This document shows, piece by piece, positions 27,072-44,160 of a DNA stretch of 64,000 bases (positions are counted from its first letter, which is position 1; every line of letters starts with the position of its first letter). The stretch is taken from positions 521,460 to 585,459 of the forward strand of contig NW_004190356.2 in assembly GCF_000224145.3 (NCBI RefSeq), in the 5' to 3' direction. The notes below the pieces were generated by a model. The model saw only the letters and a program-made list of their open reading frames with translations. It was not told where the DNA came from and searched no databases. The stretch comes from Ciona intestinalis. Taxonomy: Eukaryota; Chordata; Ascidiacea; Phlebobranchia; Cionidae. The position numbers were made by a program, and so were the translations under genes.

Positions 27072-28617
27072 AGCAAATGTATCTTATGTATGTAGCAAAG
27101 TAAATATATAAATTGTAGAAATGCTGCATACCGTTGTGTCAATTTCAAATTAATTCTCAAAATAATGTTAATTCACTCAATACACGATAAACAATTTGTT
27201 TGTGGGTTTTTATTTGTTGAATAAGTAACACTGTACATCGCCGACGAACAAAAAAAGCATACGCGGTGTACCAAAGTGTACGGGTAGCGGGTTATTAATT
27301 AAATACACACAGGAGAGCACAGTGTAAACATTGTAGCCAATAGAAGTAAATTTTACTGTAGTATGCATATGTCAATCAAATACGATTTGTCTTATGAAAA
27401 GTTTTGTAAGCCGTATAAGAAATAAGCGACTGATGTCTATAACTTAATTAATGCTCTCCACTTGATGAATATATACAGATGTATTGGCGATAACGCAAAT
27501 TATAAACGATAGCCGGATTCCAACAATAACCAAAAATAACAGCCACAGCAACCAGATAGAGCCAAAGAGATCCACAGAGAGAGAGAGAAAGAGGGAGAGA
27601 GCCCGAGAGAGAGATTAAAAAACAGTTATGTTCAGTCGCTTATTCAAATAGAATATTGTTAATAGCTGAACACATAATAACTAAATCTTAAACAGTTACG
27701 CTAAATTGCGATGCTAACAGAACCATGCAAGAACCTATACTGAAACGCAGACTAGAGAGAAGGCGTTCGCATAACGAAGACAGGAGAAAGGCAATAAATA
27801 AGCAAGTCAGACGGTGGCGCTAGACAGTCAGTAAAATAGTAATTATTGGAGTTAACAATTATATTATAATTAGCCGTAAGATATAAAGTATTGAATCATA
27901 AACGCACCTTTTAAAGTCAAATACCTAAACAATTAAAATGTAGGGCAAGTAAAACACCAAGTAAAAAGGATTTTTTTAAAACTTATTTTGCAAATTGTGT
28001 TTAACCCAACACATTTAAGCTAGTTTCTTTACCAAATAAAAGTTGTATAGTCAAGTAAAATTAGTATAGCATTGTGCTTAATGCAATCATAAACTATGCC
28101 AAATTGACCCCTGACTTGTTCTCATGTCCATATCTTAGTTGTTCTTACAAAACAAACTAATTTTTTTAATCAAACTGTACGAAATATTTTGGCCTATTTC
28201 ATTACACTATGATATACTCGATTAATGATTCAAAATCGCAGACTACAAAACTTTAACGTAGTTTAACAAGCGTTCAAAATAAGAAGCTTAGTATTTTGCC
28301 TTTTTAGCCATTGAAAAAATGTTATAGTCTAAATTTTAATACTTAACAACAGTATTTGCCTTTGTCACGCCATTTGTTAGATCGAAAGAACACTACCGAA
28401 TATACAGTCTATCATTAAATTGGTACACGGTAAAACGAAATTTTAAAAAGGTATTCCACCACACTCGGTGTACCATCCTGCCCGATCAAAATATATTACA
28501 TAATTTATAAATCACCAATTGGATTCAGAAAATTCACACGTTTGAGTTCATAATTACTCTTGGAAATGTGCGAAAGATGTCGTTTAAACTGGTCGCACAC
28601 TGAACAATGTTTTATAA
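27072..28617. other. Intergenic, GA-rich microsatellite only
   Basis: About 1.5 kb between GST and the right duplication arm. It holds a purine-rich GA repeat (27574-27616). I see no gene. Confidence 0.5.
27574..27616. repeat. GA-rich microsatellite
   Basis: Imperfect run of AGAG units with AAAG and GGG interruptions. Confidence 0.8.
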
Positions 28618-28898
28618 CTGAGTATAAATGATAAACAGGTAAATATTTGGACTTTACAGTTTATTTCTTTAAGCAATTACCAAAAGGCACAGTTTTACCG
28701 ACATAACATAAATATTTATCTAAATCAAGATAAGTCAAGTTGTGTGGTGACGCGTGTTTTGTTCAACAAACAAATAAATAATTGATTCTAACATATGTGG
28801 TTGTGCACAACGCACATAGACATTGGCATGAGATGAATTATAAATTTTCTAGAGTTTGGGTATTCTGTAGAAACCAATGCAGGAATCAGAGGCAACAT

Positions 28899-33743
<4,845 letters not shown>

Positions 33744-33854
33744 GATGTAAATGACTAATTTCAAGTACAACTGACACAACTCGATCTATTGAATAAAACC
33801 TAATGCCTAAGGGAGCATTTATTACAAAATTGTTATTAATCAGTAATGTAATTT

Positions 33855-34005
33855 TATAGTGTGGAGGAAGATAGGGCACCTTTTCATTCTATTTTTTGTC
33901 CCAATTTAGCAAACAAAGAACATTCAAACAATTATGAAACCGGAAAGTTTCCACGACTTCCATAGACCGTTGTTAATTGTTTATTATTTTATACTCTATT
34001 TGCTA
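33855..34005 (-). mobile_element. MITE family A, truncated, 5' of SERCA-2
   Basis: Left terminus TAGTGTGGAGGAAGATAGGG and interior to CGTTGTTAATTGTTTA, right end lost. It lies between the SERCA-2 ATG and its promoter module. Confidence 0.7.
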
Positions 34006-34032
34006 ATGGTGGTAAACCAACGCATCAGTAAT

Positions 34033-34228
34033 ATAGTACTGTGGGGTAAGATGGGACACCTTACCCACATAATATTTAAATATCCTGATCGTGTTTGAAA
34101 CCAGTAACAACGGTCTATGAGAGTCGTGAGAATACGCAATTTTATAATTCTTTAAAAGTTCTTTGTTTACTACCAAATGAGACTAGAAAATACAGTGAAA
34201 GGTATCCCATCTTCCCCCACCCTATTAC
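34033..34228 (+). mobile_element. MITE family A, full, 5' of SERCA-2
   Basis: TACTGTGGGGTAAGATGGGA to CATCTTCCCCCACCCTATTA. With the preceding copy it lengthens the SERCA-2 leader to about 600 bp, against about 180 bp in copy 1. Confidence 0.8.
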
Positions 34229-34337
34229 AGATCTGCTGTCTGTCTACAGTTCTTTTCCGCAAAAAGTAAATAAAGCTGATGAGTTCCTCATGTTAACGCA
34301 ATACTGCTTTGAGTGAAGTCAAAGCTATTGCTTGTGT

Positions 34338-34406
34338 TATATATGCCGACTCGCGCCTTTTGCCCATCACATGTCAGACTTTAATACGTAGGTGACAACT
34401 GCTGCA
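34338..34406 (-). promoter_or_regulatory. Promoter module of SERCA copy 2
   Basis: AGGTGACAACTGCTGCA at 34390-34406 is the complement of the copy 1 17-mer; CCTTTTGCC at 34356-34364 is also shared; TATATA lies at 34338-34343. The 17-mer-to-TATA spacing is 63 bp, against 64 bp in copy 1. Sequence between these blocks is not conserved. Confidence 0.6.
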
Positions 34407-34617
34407 GGAGTTGCTGCTAATTGAGACCTCATGCTGAACTCCTGATTATAGGTGCAAATTCTAAATCTACAGAATCTAAGCTATATTCACACGTGAGTTA
34501 ACAGACTAGTTTATTTATTCTGCCAGCTATGTTTCCTCGCTGTTTAAATTTGTTTAATGACAAACTTTAAGTATCGTGACGTTTTATGTATTATGGTCAA
34601 ATGTCATGATGCTAACG

Positions 34618-34800
34618 TATAGTGCCAAGGTGTAAGATAGGACACCTTTAGCACATAATAGCCAAATATCGTGATCGTGTTTTAAACAATTAGGCAAGGA
34701 TTTCCATAGTCACACAATGATGTATGCGACGATCATAAACTGAAAGTTCTTTGTGTAGCTCTTATTAGTTATTTTCCATTTACTTTACTATATAGTGAAT
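34618..34800 (+). mobile_element. MITE family A, degenerate
   Basis: TATAGTGCCAAGGTGTAAGA, then GATCGTGTTTTAAACAATTA, then an eroded right half ending TTTACTTTACTATATAGTG. Confidence 0.6.
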
Positions 34801-34921
34801 GTCCCTTATGAAAAACCAATGATATATTTTTCGCTGAATTTTAAGCAGATGAGTTTATATAATTTCGTTTAACGGGAGAAAGGTTCGCGGCTGTGTTAAA
34901 ACTCATTTAGCAGTTTATTTT

Positions 34922-34944
34922 AAATATATATATATATATATAAT
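34922..34944. repeat. (TA)n microsatellite
   Basis: Uninterrupted TA run of about 11 units. Confidence 0.85.
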
Positions 34945-35286
34945 ATACACAATCTCATCCGCACGATTTAACGCACAACTTAAACTAAAATAAATACTTA
35001 TATTGGGACCAGGCAAATATTTCATTAAAAAATTAAATGTTGAAAAAACGTTTACAAAACAACAAAACAACATCATTAAAGTAACACTTTCGCTGTTTTC
35101 GAATAAAAACATTTTGTTTTATTTCTGAGATATTGCTTCAGACAAAATAAAAGGTTTACGAAGCAAAATATTACTTTAATTGAGTTTTAGATACTAGGGA
35201 AAAAACAAAGATTGGACATTACAAGAATATATTTGTGTTTTTTCTGCGTTAAATAAAACATTTTTTTTTTTATGAAAACTTAAATA

Positions 35287-35625
35287 ATATATAGTAGGGT
35301 GGCTGAAGATGGGACACCTTGACAAACAAAACAATTGTAAAATTTGTTTTACGATTTTTTTTAAATTTCCTTTTTACGGACCCTATTTAGTGATAATCAG
35401 AAAAAAAACTGTTACAGAATTATTGGACAGTATCATCACGATTTAATATAGCGCGCGTCAAAGCCGATTATTACTGTTGTTAAATATAACAAAATATGTT
35501 AAACAGAAACAGTATTTTTTGAACAGGTAAAAAATTGCAAAAAAAAAAAAAATATCGTTTTAAAGTTATAAATATATTATATAAACTTTAAAATATACAT
35601 GGCAAAAAAATAAGGGTGTCCGTTT
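35287..35625 (+). mobile_element. Longer relative of MITE family A (type L)
   Basis: Starts TATAGTAGGGTGGCTGAAGA, but the interior differs from family A: CTTTTTACGGACCC, AGTGATAATCAGAAAAA and AAACAGAAACAGTAT. The same interior occurs at 43003. Its right end is unclear. Confidence 0.6.
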
Positions 35626-36110
35626 CAATATCGCACGAGCGACTTCAATGCGCACACTTGTGTATTATCCCATTACTGTCCACAATTTTAATCGCTCCGA
35701 GCTACGGAGCATGATACCGCTGACCCCACCCAAAATATTTTTTTGTGTTCTTTCTTTGTCATCAGTTTAAAGCGTTATGTGTTTCTTACTTCGCTTTTAT
35801 TTCGCCTTTTATTTTGCCCCGCATTTGCATTTTATCTTTTTATATATCTTGTAGGTCACAGGTTTTAACAAATTATTCGGATACATGGGACCCACTTATA
35901 AATTTATCATGGTCGAAAAGGAGTTATTGTTGCTCGACGCTTAAAGTAACGTCACATTACCCAATTACAATACTCCGTTAAACAAAGTCAACACTGTGGA
36001 TACGACTTATCTCATGGGAGACTATATTCTCATGAAAACAAACCCTCGTTGAACGAGGTTGATGATGTACCGTTGAGTCGCTGACAGGCCCAAATCGTTT
36101 CTAGCATTTA
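35626..36110. other. Intergenic, no feature seen
   Basis: A short reading frame at 35745-35981 has no recognisable features. Confidence 0.4.
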
Positions 36111-36113
36111 TCG

Positions 36114-36156
36114 CATGACGTCACACTGCTATCACGTGATTTCGTCTGGTATATAA
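36114..36156 (+). promoter_or_regulatory. Promoter-like cluster (CRE, E-box, TATA)
   Basis: Within 45 bp: ATGACGTCAC (CRE-like), ATCACGTGAT (palindromic E-box) and GTATATAATT (TATA-like). No open reading frame follows within about 1 kb on the plus strand, so any transcript would have a distant or non-coding exon. May be chance. Confidence 0.3.
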
Positions 36157-37200
36157 TTCGCCTTTTTCCTGACACAATAACGAGAACTACCCAACTAACG
36201 CCACTATATCTGCACTGAGACCTCAAGAACTGAATCAAACTATTAGAATTTAAGTGGGGACGCAATAAATGCACTACTCTTATACCGTATTATCATTAAT
36301 CGTAATTGAAACATTATTTTTAATTAAGCACCATATAAATAATATTAACTTCTAACATTATCTAATTACTGCGTGACTACAGTTTATCCAAATTCACGAA
36401 AACAAGCGATTTTAAGCAACGGCAAAGTTAATTAATGTAAACAAAGCGTATTTACACATATTCTTTACCAATCACTCAATCCTCATATAATAATAATAAG
36501 TCTTTACAATACATGTAAAAAAATCATTCTACCTACTGCTCCACAGTCACCAATGGCAATTGAAAACCGCTTTGTTGGCTACTTCGGGTTTGTTTTTAAT
36601 CGAACGTAGTCGACCGTTGTAGTAAAAGGGTTAATTAAAAATATGCTAATTAGATTTTAGTTTTAAACGTGCTCATTCATTAGATCTGTGATCTCTTGTT
36701 TAATAATATATTAAACTATTTTTTAGAATCCTAATAGTTCTACCTCTGTAATCTCCTGGATTAGTGTTTATTTTCACTCCAGAAATAAGTTCATCCAAAA
36801 CATTAAAATAGATGTGTGGGTACTTTTTTGTTTGTTTTATTATTTTTAAGTGTAGGACATGCTGCAAAAACAAAAGAAATTCATCAGATGAATACTTTAT
36901 TCAGCGACCCATGTCGTGACTGTTGACTAAGACGTTCAACGATTTTTAGGCATGTCTGAAAATTTTAATATTGTCTTTTTGATAATATAACCACCTATAT
37001 ATTCTAACGTATCATTTTCAACGCCTAAATTTGACCATAGGATGGTGCTGGCACTGGCTCATTTTTTTTTATTGCACCTTAAATAATTACAAAGAGATTT
37101 TCTGCTGCCTTTGATTTTGTATATTCGTTGGTATTCATACACATATGTTTATGTCTCTATGATGTATTGCAACGTAAAGTTACCTATGCTTGATAATGAT
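36157..37200. other. Intergenic, no feature seen
   Basis: AT-rich flank between the promoter-like cluster and the last exon of the acyl-CoA synthetase gene; nothing recognisable. Confidence 0.45.
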
Positions 37201-40200
37201 TTAAAGCATTTTTAGTTTTTGTCTCATAATTTTTCCACCAGAGGATTTCGGTAAGCACTTCAGGAATTCAACTCCTCCGTGTAGTTGTTTGTAGTCAGGG
37301 AATCGACCTACCAAAACAGTGACATGATGTTGTTATAATATTTTAGTTGATACATCCTCGCAATGCACGGGTGTATAGGTAGAGATTGAGATGTAAACGA
37401 TACGTTATTAGACACATTTCTCCATTTGCAGCAATCAGTAGGTCATTGCTGAATAATTAAATGTAATTTACCCTCGAGTGTAAATTACTTATTTACCTTC
37501 GCGTGGCGCGGTAAGGACAGTCGTTATAACATTGATGTTCTGTTTCATATACATCTTGTGCCGGCTAATGAGTTACTAGTCTACGTATAACATTGTAGGT
37601 GATTATTTTTTTCACTTCAACACATTGGGTTGGATCAATTGCTGTTAATGTATTGCCAAAGAACACATATACCCACAGTGGCATCGAGTTTCGAACCACT
37701 CACTTCTGTGCTGAAAGTATGTGGTAACCATTATACGACGTAATAGTCACCGGACTTTTTTGTAGCCTACACTTGTACCGTGACTGCAGCCCTTGCTTAA
37801 CTAAACGCCTCTTATAATATCCACCTTTCATATACTTGTGCACGTCATCTTCATTTAAGTTACTCCCAATGTGAGCCACTATGAACGCTTTTGGGACTTC
37901 CCCCTGGTACCCCACTACACCGGGGACCCCTATAACAGCAACGTCAGCGATTTGTGAGTGTTTATGAAGCTCAAACTCAAGCTCTGCAGGGATAACCTGT
38001 AAAAAAATATTTTACTTAACATAACCTATATACCTCAATTCAACATGAATGAATAAATGAATGTAACTTACTTTATGTAACTTTTTATTTTGTATTTAAC
38101 TTGTTGTAACGTATACAGATAATTTAGACAACTCATAGGTACTGGATTGGAGCAATTTGTGTTTAATGTCTTGCTCAAGGAAACACACGACCATACTGGT
38201 AACAATGCCGAGCCTCGTACCAACACCGTTGTGCTATCAGCGGAAACAGGCGCGCTAAATATATATTCCATACCACAATTCCATTGTATTTAATGAGATG
38301 CTTAATGCGCCCTCTGACGTAAACATTGCCTTCGTTGTCATAACAACCATAGTCTCCTGTCTTTAACCATTTGTCGTCATCGAACAAAGCTTTGTTCGCT
38401 TCTTTGTTTCCAAGATATCCCTTTAAAATTACCTAAAATATATGCAAGATTTATGTATATGTTGTTGCTACCAGACGTAAAATAAGTCTTTTAGAAATTT
38501 TTTGATTTTCAAGATCACGAAGCAATAAATGTGAATGTATGAATCAAAGTAACTTATACTTTATCTCCGCGTGGCCGGAAAACGACAGTCGTTATGAAAC
38601 GAATGTTCATACAACTCGCTCCAGCTTACGAGTTATCAAGTATGTTACTATGTAGGTGAATCTTTTTGGTGGGCTGTGTGGCTGATAACTTTGACAACCC
38701 AGTAGTGACCACTGGGTTGGAGCGAGTGTCTTGCTCAAGTATACATTTGTCCACAATGGTAGCAACGACGGGCCTTGAACCATTAGTTTTGGGTTCGAGG
38801 AAGGCACGCTAACCAACTGTGCTATGGCCCTGGATGATAAACTGAATAACATAGCCCTATAACCTTGACATCATCCATGTATTTACCTGAGGTCCTTTGA
38901 AACATAATTCTCCATACTGTCCTGGCCCCAAATTGTTTCCTGTTTCACAATCTACCACCTAAAAAAAAACATTTAATATTCCTTCTTATACAGGGAATAG
39001 TCATTGGGGGTAGTTAGCCGGGCGGGAAATAGCCGGTTACGAGGTAAAAGGCACTTGTCTACGCTTCGGCGCACACACGCTAAAAATTATAAATATATTT
39101 TATGATTTGATTTCAATTAAGAGATTAAAGAATAAGTGCTAGAATTAAGAAATTGAGATAAGTGCGGAAAAAACTGTTCGACGAAAAGGGGTCTAATGGC
39201 GATTACCGTGCTAAAAAATTGTTTATTCCACACGACGGGGCAACGACAGTCGTTATAGTACTAGTGAATATACATCATTGTTTTGTAACAATTAAGTACT
39301 CTTACCATCGATGACAGCTGAAAGATTAAGTTTTTTTTTCAAAATCGATTTTAATGCTTCTGCAAATGGAGCACCGCCTACTAAGATGTAATCCAATGTT
39401 CTGATGTCATAATCCTTTGCTACGTCTTGGTTGATGACGTCAACCAGTATTGGGGGTAACCCGATAATTCCTGTTATCTGAGAACACAGAACTTGAAATA
39501 AACGTGAAACCTTTAAAATGAGAAAGGTTAGTAGCCTATTGAGTAAAACAAACAAACAAAACCGCCAAAAAAATCAATACAAGAGAGCAAAGCTACAGTG
39601 ACTATGCACATATCGTTATAAAAAGTGTCGTTTTCGTGAATTTGACATCGGGTTTTACAAACCGACTTCCAGCCCCTACATTTTTATAAAATCGACGCCA
39701 CTGCAATTATATGTTAAATAAACCTATTAGGGGCAATTTTGAATCCTTATTAAAACCAAATCAGTGGAATACAATGGATTTGTAATGAAAAACACAAGTT
39801 CGACAAACAATACATAAAAGTTTGTGTATATTAGCTTATTACACACTTATTACTTAACTGCACACATATAGGCTATTAGTATTTTGGATACTATAACAAA
39901 TAAAGAAGCATTTATATAAGTTGGCAAAGGTGTCAATCCAGCAATACTGAGGTGACAAGTAATTCTCTATTTTCAAGCTGGGTTCACAAAGCTACATTAT
40001 ATGTTTATGCAAGTGACCTGGTTCAGCTCACAGATGTAAACAATTATTTGCATCAAATAGTTCACTATGAAACTCATTTGTATGTAACAAAAAGTAAAAC
40101 ATGCTGTTATTGTATGATTACAATGTATTGAATAAATTAACAGGTTCAACCCCTTTATTGCAAGGTCACACCCAAGAACTCTACTATTGCACTGTTAGCA

Positions 40201-42748
40201 TTAACTAAATTTGTTTGTATGAAAGCAAGTGTACCAACTTACGGTGACAATTTAACGTCCAAACTATGATGTAAATGATTTACTAATCAGACTAAACGAA
40301 AACATAAACAGTGCAATACTTGATCGCAAAATTGTCAGCGAAGCAAAAATGAAAATCCTGATTTCTATGGCATTTGGAGTTTGTAGGGGAAGTCCCGATT
40401 GAGTCGGCCAGACTGTAGAGGTGTCCGGAGTCAGAAATTTTAGAAATTTTTGGACTTTCTCCAATCCGACTTTTAAAAAAATCAAATCCGACTCCGCTCC
40501 TGCTCCGAATTTTTTTTTGAAAATTTAGCAAAATTTACTGCGTATTTATGCGTATGTATAAAATTCTTTTAAGAGGCGTATTTAAACCCGACCCCACCTC
40601 CGCTCCGGTTCGGCCAAAAGTAGCCGAAGCAGTCCGACTCCACCTCTAGTAGCCGGAGTCCGGCTCCACCTTTACCAGACGGCCACTAAAAAGGCTAATT
40701 AATTGCTAATTATTCGGGGTTTTAAATCTGAAAATTTAGTCTAAAATTTATAAATTTATTTTATGATTTGATTTTAATCAAGAGATTAAAGAATAATGCT
40801 AAAATTAAGAATTGAGATTAATGCGGAAAAAAGTTGCAAAAAACAACAACAAGAACAACTGTTCGACGAAAACGGATGTATATGACCACTACCTTGCTCA
40901 ATAAGTGCTTTTATAATATGCGCCCCTGCTTAAGTAATAGGTTGATACAGTTACGTCAATCGATGTGCGAATTCACTATCTCACTCACACTACAATTCTA
41001 GGTAATCTAAAATAAGTTACCTTGTACTTTTCAACAGCAGCTAGCATTGATTGAGCTGTCGGGCTGTGTGTGAATACCAAAGCACAACCTTGTAAAAGGA
41101 ATTCAGCAGTGAGGTATAACACTCCGATATTGTACATTGATGTCATGGAGTAAATGATGTGTGACCGTGCGGTTTTGTAAGTTGCTCTGTAGTACACAAG
41201 ATAGCACGGCTTCAATACAAAATAATTTATACGGCCATTATATGCCCATTAAAACTTGTAACGGTCTACGCAACACATATTGTTTGCAAGAAATCTTATT
41301 CGCGTTATTCAGAAGTAACTTCAAAGCTTAACACAATTTTAAAGTAATCAGAATATTTAAAACAAATTGATGTCCTTCGTGAAATTAATATTATTTTCCT
41401 TTAACTGGCCACTAAAATGCTCAACATTCCACCGTACATGAAAATATAGCAAATATATATGTGTATATAATATGTACCGCAACATTGCCAAACCAGCTTC
41501 AACAGAATAACTATTGATTTGAATAATCTTTGGTGGACCAGTAGTTCCACTAGAACAAACCAACATGATTATTGCATCGTCTTCGCCGGTACATATTCTC
41601 GAACCTTCTGCATGAATAGTTCAGCATCGTGACGTCACAAACATAAAGTAACTTACCGTCAAGTAAACCATTGTCAAGTATTTGTTTATACGTCTTGTGC
41701 TTGCTTGATTCCCCTATGACGTATATCTGCGCCAATCAAAATAAACGATCTGTATTTTCATCGTAAATACTCACAAACTTACATATGTGGTAAAGTATAC
41801 GCGAAGTTTATAAGAATATCACGTGTAACAACCACTGCTGTTGCCCCTTTCACTTACTTTGTTATCAGTTATTTCCCCTCTGACGTCATTCAGTATTTCG
41901 AAGCACCATGTATCGACAATGAATAAATCTGGTTTTTGTATTCTGAACAGTCGTTGTAGTTCTTCTGCGAGGCATAAGAAGCTGATTATCGAAAGTTTAT
42001 GTTGCTTATATTAATGCATGCTGTATTGATCGGTTTTTAAAAATATGTTATCTTAGCATTATTTGGGTAGATTAAGACTTATGTTTTAGATCTTAGTATT
42101 TTTTTCATTTTTTTAAGTGTCTTTCACCTGCCGAAGACAAATAATTACAAGGGAACACTACCGCCCCACAATACATAGCAGCTAGTGTAAGGATTCTCTG
42201 CTCTGGTTTGTTCTTCCCCATTACTACAACCACGTCACCAGGACAAACGCCATCTTTGTGAAACGAGTCGCTACATTTTAAAACCGATTCACGAATCGTA
42301 AGAAATGAGTAAACTTTCCCATCTTGGTCGTCGTCGATCTAAAGTAAACGAAGTAAGTAACCAGGAATAATCATAAATAGTTCGTGTATAACGCGTTTGA
42401 TCAACAACACACAAAACATGATTATGAAAGAATAAAATAAATAATTGAATGTAACTTGCATTGTCCTCACTTGACTGAAAACGACAGTCGTGATAACACG
42501 GGTGTTTTGTTTTATACACCTCGTACCAGCGTTTATTCATTTATAAATTACATTCATTCATTCATGTCTTTCTAAATAAATAAGTTACATTCATTTAATA
42601 ATGTGCTCTGGTCAAACACAGTAATGACAAACATAAAACCACCTACCCAAGCTGTTGAACTTCCATAGTCTTCAATTGTTTCCAAAATATATTTTACAAA
42701 GTTTCGTTTTGGTATTTCAATATCTTGGTATAAACTTTTTAACTCCAT
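37201..42748 (-). CDS. AMP-binding acyl-CoA synthetase / luciferase-like, possibly defective
   Basis: ANL superfamily enzyme that would adenylate a carboxylic acid and transfer it to CoA. Recognised exons (from the start): 42647-42748, 42128-42338, 41858-41964, 41657-41726, 41478-41607, 41021-41209, 39306-39477, 38887-38958, 38274-38432, 37825-37996, 37201-37307. Landmarks in order: CPGDVVVVMGKNKPEQ; the P-loop SSGTTGPPKI; GGAPFAE; GELCFKGP; LKTGDYG; GRIKHLIKYNG; and the C-terminal lysine motif LPKSSGGKIMRQKL. No exon with the YGxTE (A5) motif lies between 38958 and 39306, and phases 1 and 0 do not meet there. The exon 5-6 junction is also out of phase unless a donor near 41438 is used. The start is the ATG giving MELKSLYQD. 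It may be a pseudogene, or an exon may be missing from the assembly. Confidence 0.75.
37488..37740 (-). mobile_element. SINE, degenerate, in synthetase intron 10
   Basis: CGCGTGGCGCGGTAAGGACA body with an eroded head near 37738. A reading frame running past the exon 10 donor enters this SINE, so that longer ORF is not the real C-terminus. Confidence 0.6.
38044..38260 (-). mobile_element. SINE, degenerate, in synthetase intron 9
   Basis: Tail GAATGAATAAATGAATGTAA; middle deleted; head CAGGCGCGCTAAA. It ends about 15 bp from the exon 9 donor. Confidence 0.6.
38527..38835 (-). mobile_element. SINE, near complete, in synthetase intron 8
   Basis: Body from GCGTGGCCGGAAAACGACAG to head CACGCTAACCAACTGTGCTA. 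It ends about 50 bp from exon 8. Confidence 0.7.
39080..39262. repeat. Dispersed repeat, copy 1, and SINE scrap
   Basis: TTTTATGATTTGATTTCAAT through GTGCGGAAAA and CTGTTCGACGAAAA matches 40740-40895. A SINE scrap (CAACGACAGTCGTTATAGTA) follows at 39240. This lies where the A5-motif exon of the synthetase gene would be expected. Confidence 0.65.
40385..40680. repeat. CCGACTCC-rich low-complexity repeat
   Basis: Many spaced copies of CCGACTCC / CCGCTCC / GGAGTCCGG. In synthetase intron 6. Confidence 0.6.
40740..40895. repeat. Dispersed repeat, copy 2
   Basis: Same sequence as 39080-39215 with small indels (TTTTATGATTTGATTTTAAT; CAACTGTTCGACGAAAA). In synthetase intron 6. Confidence 0.7.
42440..42540 (-). 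mobile_element. SINE 3'-end fragment
   Basis: GAATGTAACTTGCATTGTCC to CACCTCGTACCAGCG, about 100 bp, in synthetase intron 1. Confidence 0.6.
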
Positions 42749-43002
42749 TGTTTTGCCTGTGGTCAAATTCCTATAACCTCGTGTTACTTCAATGTAAAAT
42801 AAAATACAAGTAACCGTCTTAGACACAGGCGTATTCTACCTCTTTACTTTAGTTATACACATAGCTGTTTCCTGTTTGATCGTGGGAGAACAGATAGTGC
42901 CGAAGTTGTGTTCGAAATTTAGTTGCTTGTATCCCCAGACATCGGCAGTATTATAGCGAGAACCCGCCCTTATACACAAAGCAACTCTGCCATCACAATA
43001 CG
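42749..43002. other. Upstream flank of the synthetase gene
   Basis: No clear TATA box or other promoter motif; MITE-type sequence begins at 43003. Confidence 0.35.
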
Positions 43003-43624
43003 CTATATAGTAGGGTGGGGGAAGATGGGACACTTTGTCAGACGAGCCTTTTTTTAATTTTCTTTTTACGGACCCCCACTTAATGATAATCAGAAAAATA
43101 AGGTTACAAAATTTTTAGACAGTATTATCACGACTTTATAAACCCCGTCAAAGCTGATTACTGTTTAAATATTAAAAAAATATGTAAAATAGAAACAGTA
43201 TACTTTGAACAGGCAAAAAATGCGAAATAGTAAGGTGCTATTTTTTAATGCTCGCTAAATGATAGTAAAGCCAATGAATTTTTTTAGTTTGCGTGTGCGA
43301 TAGATTAAACTAGTTTCATAGCTTCATAAAACAACCTTGAATATTTCGTACAGTTTGATTTTGTCTCATAAAACTAGTTTTAGTTTTGTAAAAAAAAAAC
43401 ACTGAGATATAAGCAGAAAGAAAATAGGCAGGAGTCAATATGACTTTAATTTGAAATAAAAACAACAAAAAATATCGGTTTAACGTTATATATATGAAGT
43501 TTACATGCTGGCAAAGAAACTAGCGTAGTCTGTTAAACTCGATAGGTTAACTACAAGTTGCAGAATACTGCTAATGTAAATATATTTCAATTTAGAGTCC
43601 CATCTTCCCCCGCATTGTAGTTTT
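43003..43624 (+). mobile_element. Type L element (about 620 bp), complete
   Basis: TATAGTAGGGTGGGGGAAGA at the left and GTCCCATCTTCCCCCGCATT at the right: family A termini around a longer interior shared with 35287. No open frame of useful length, so also non-autonomous. Confidence 0.7.
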
Positions 43625-43634
43625 GTATGTTTTT

Positions 43635-44160
43635 TATTGCCAAACTTTTAAGGATTTGCTTTTAATTTAGTAATTTAAACCTCAGGGGATATTCAACTAT
43701 AAGATACTGATATATTAAAAAGATAATATTTTGAAAATATATTCGAAATTTGGTTATTTGCACTTGGTGATAATTTATGATAAGTAGCTTGTGTCAAAAA
43801 CAGAGTAGTAATACCCAATTTGTAGCAAAAATAAAATCTTTATCAATAGTTATAGGGCCTAATCAATTTTCTGTTTTTACAAGTTCATATACGCTTGTTG
43901 GATACAATGTTTATCCATTGATGTTCGAACTGTCCCATCTTATTCTGTGTGTTTTCGAATTTGTAAAATTTTACTTGTTGTGCGGATAGTTAAATAACTC
44001 CTCGTGTGTTTTATTATTTTTTATTAAATTGGTGTCAATTAATAAAGGAATGATAGTACTAAGTCGTGGTATTACCCAAAATCCGTCATCTATTTTGATT
44101 TTGGAAATATTTTGCAATATGTGCTTAAGAGTCCCACCTTCCGCCATTGTACTATACTAT
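43635..44160. repeat. Repeat unit, copy 1
   Basis: TTTGCTTTTAATTTAGTAAT, TTGCACTTGGTGATAATTTA and GTTTATCCATTGATGTTCGAA recur at 45055-45350. It ends with another family A terminus (GTCCCACCTTCCGCCATTGT, ~44131). Probably the remains of a further type L element. Confidence 0.55.

Noticed and set aside
37700-37824. Longer C-terminus of the synthetase read through the exon 10 donor
   Set aside because: It enters a SINE and lacks the catalytic lysine motif, whereas splicing to 37201-37307 supplies LPKSSGGKIMRQKL in frame.
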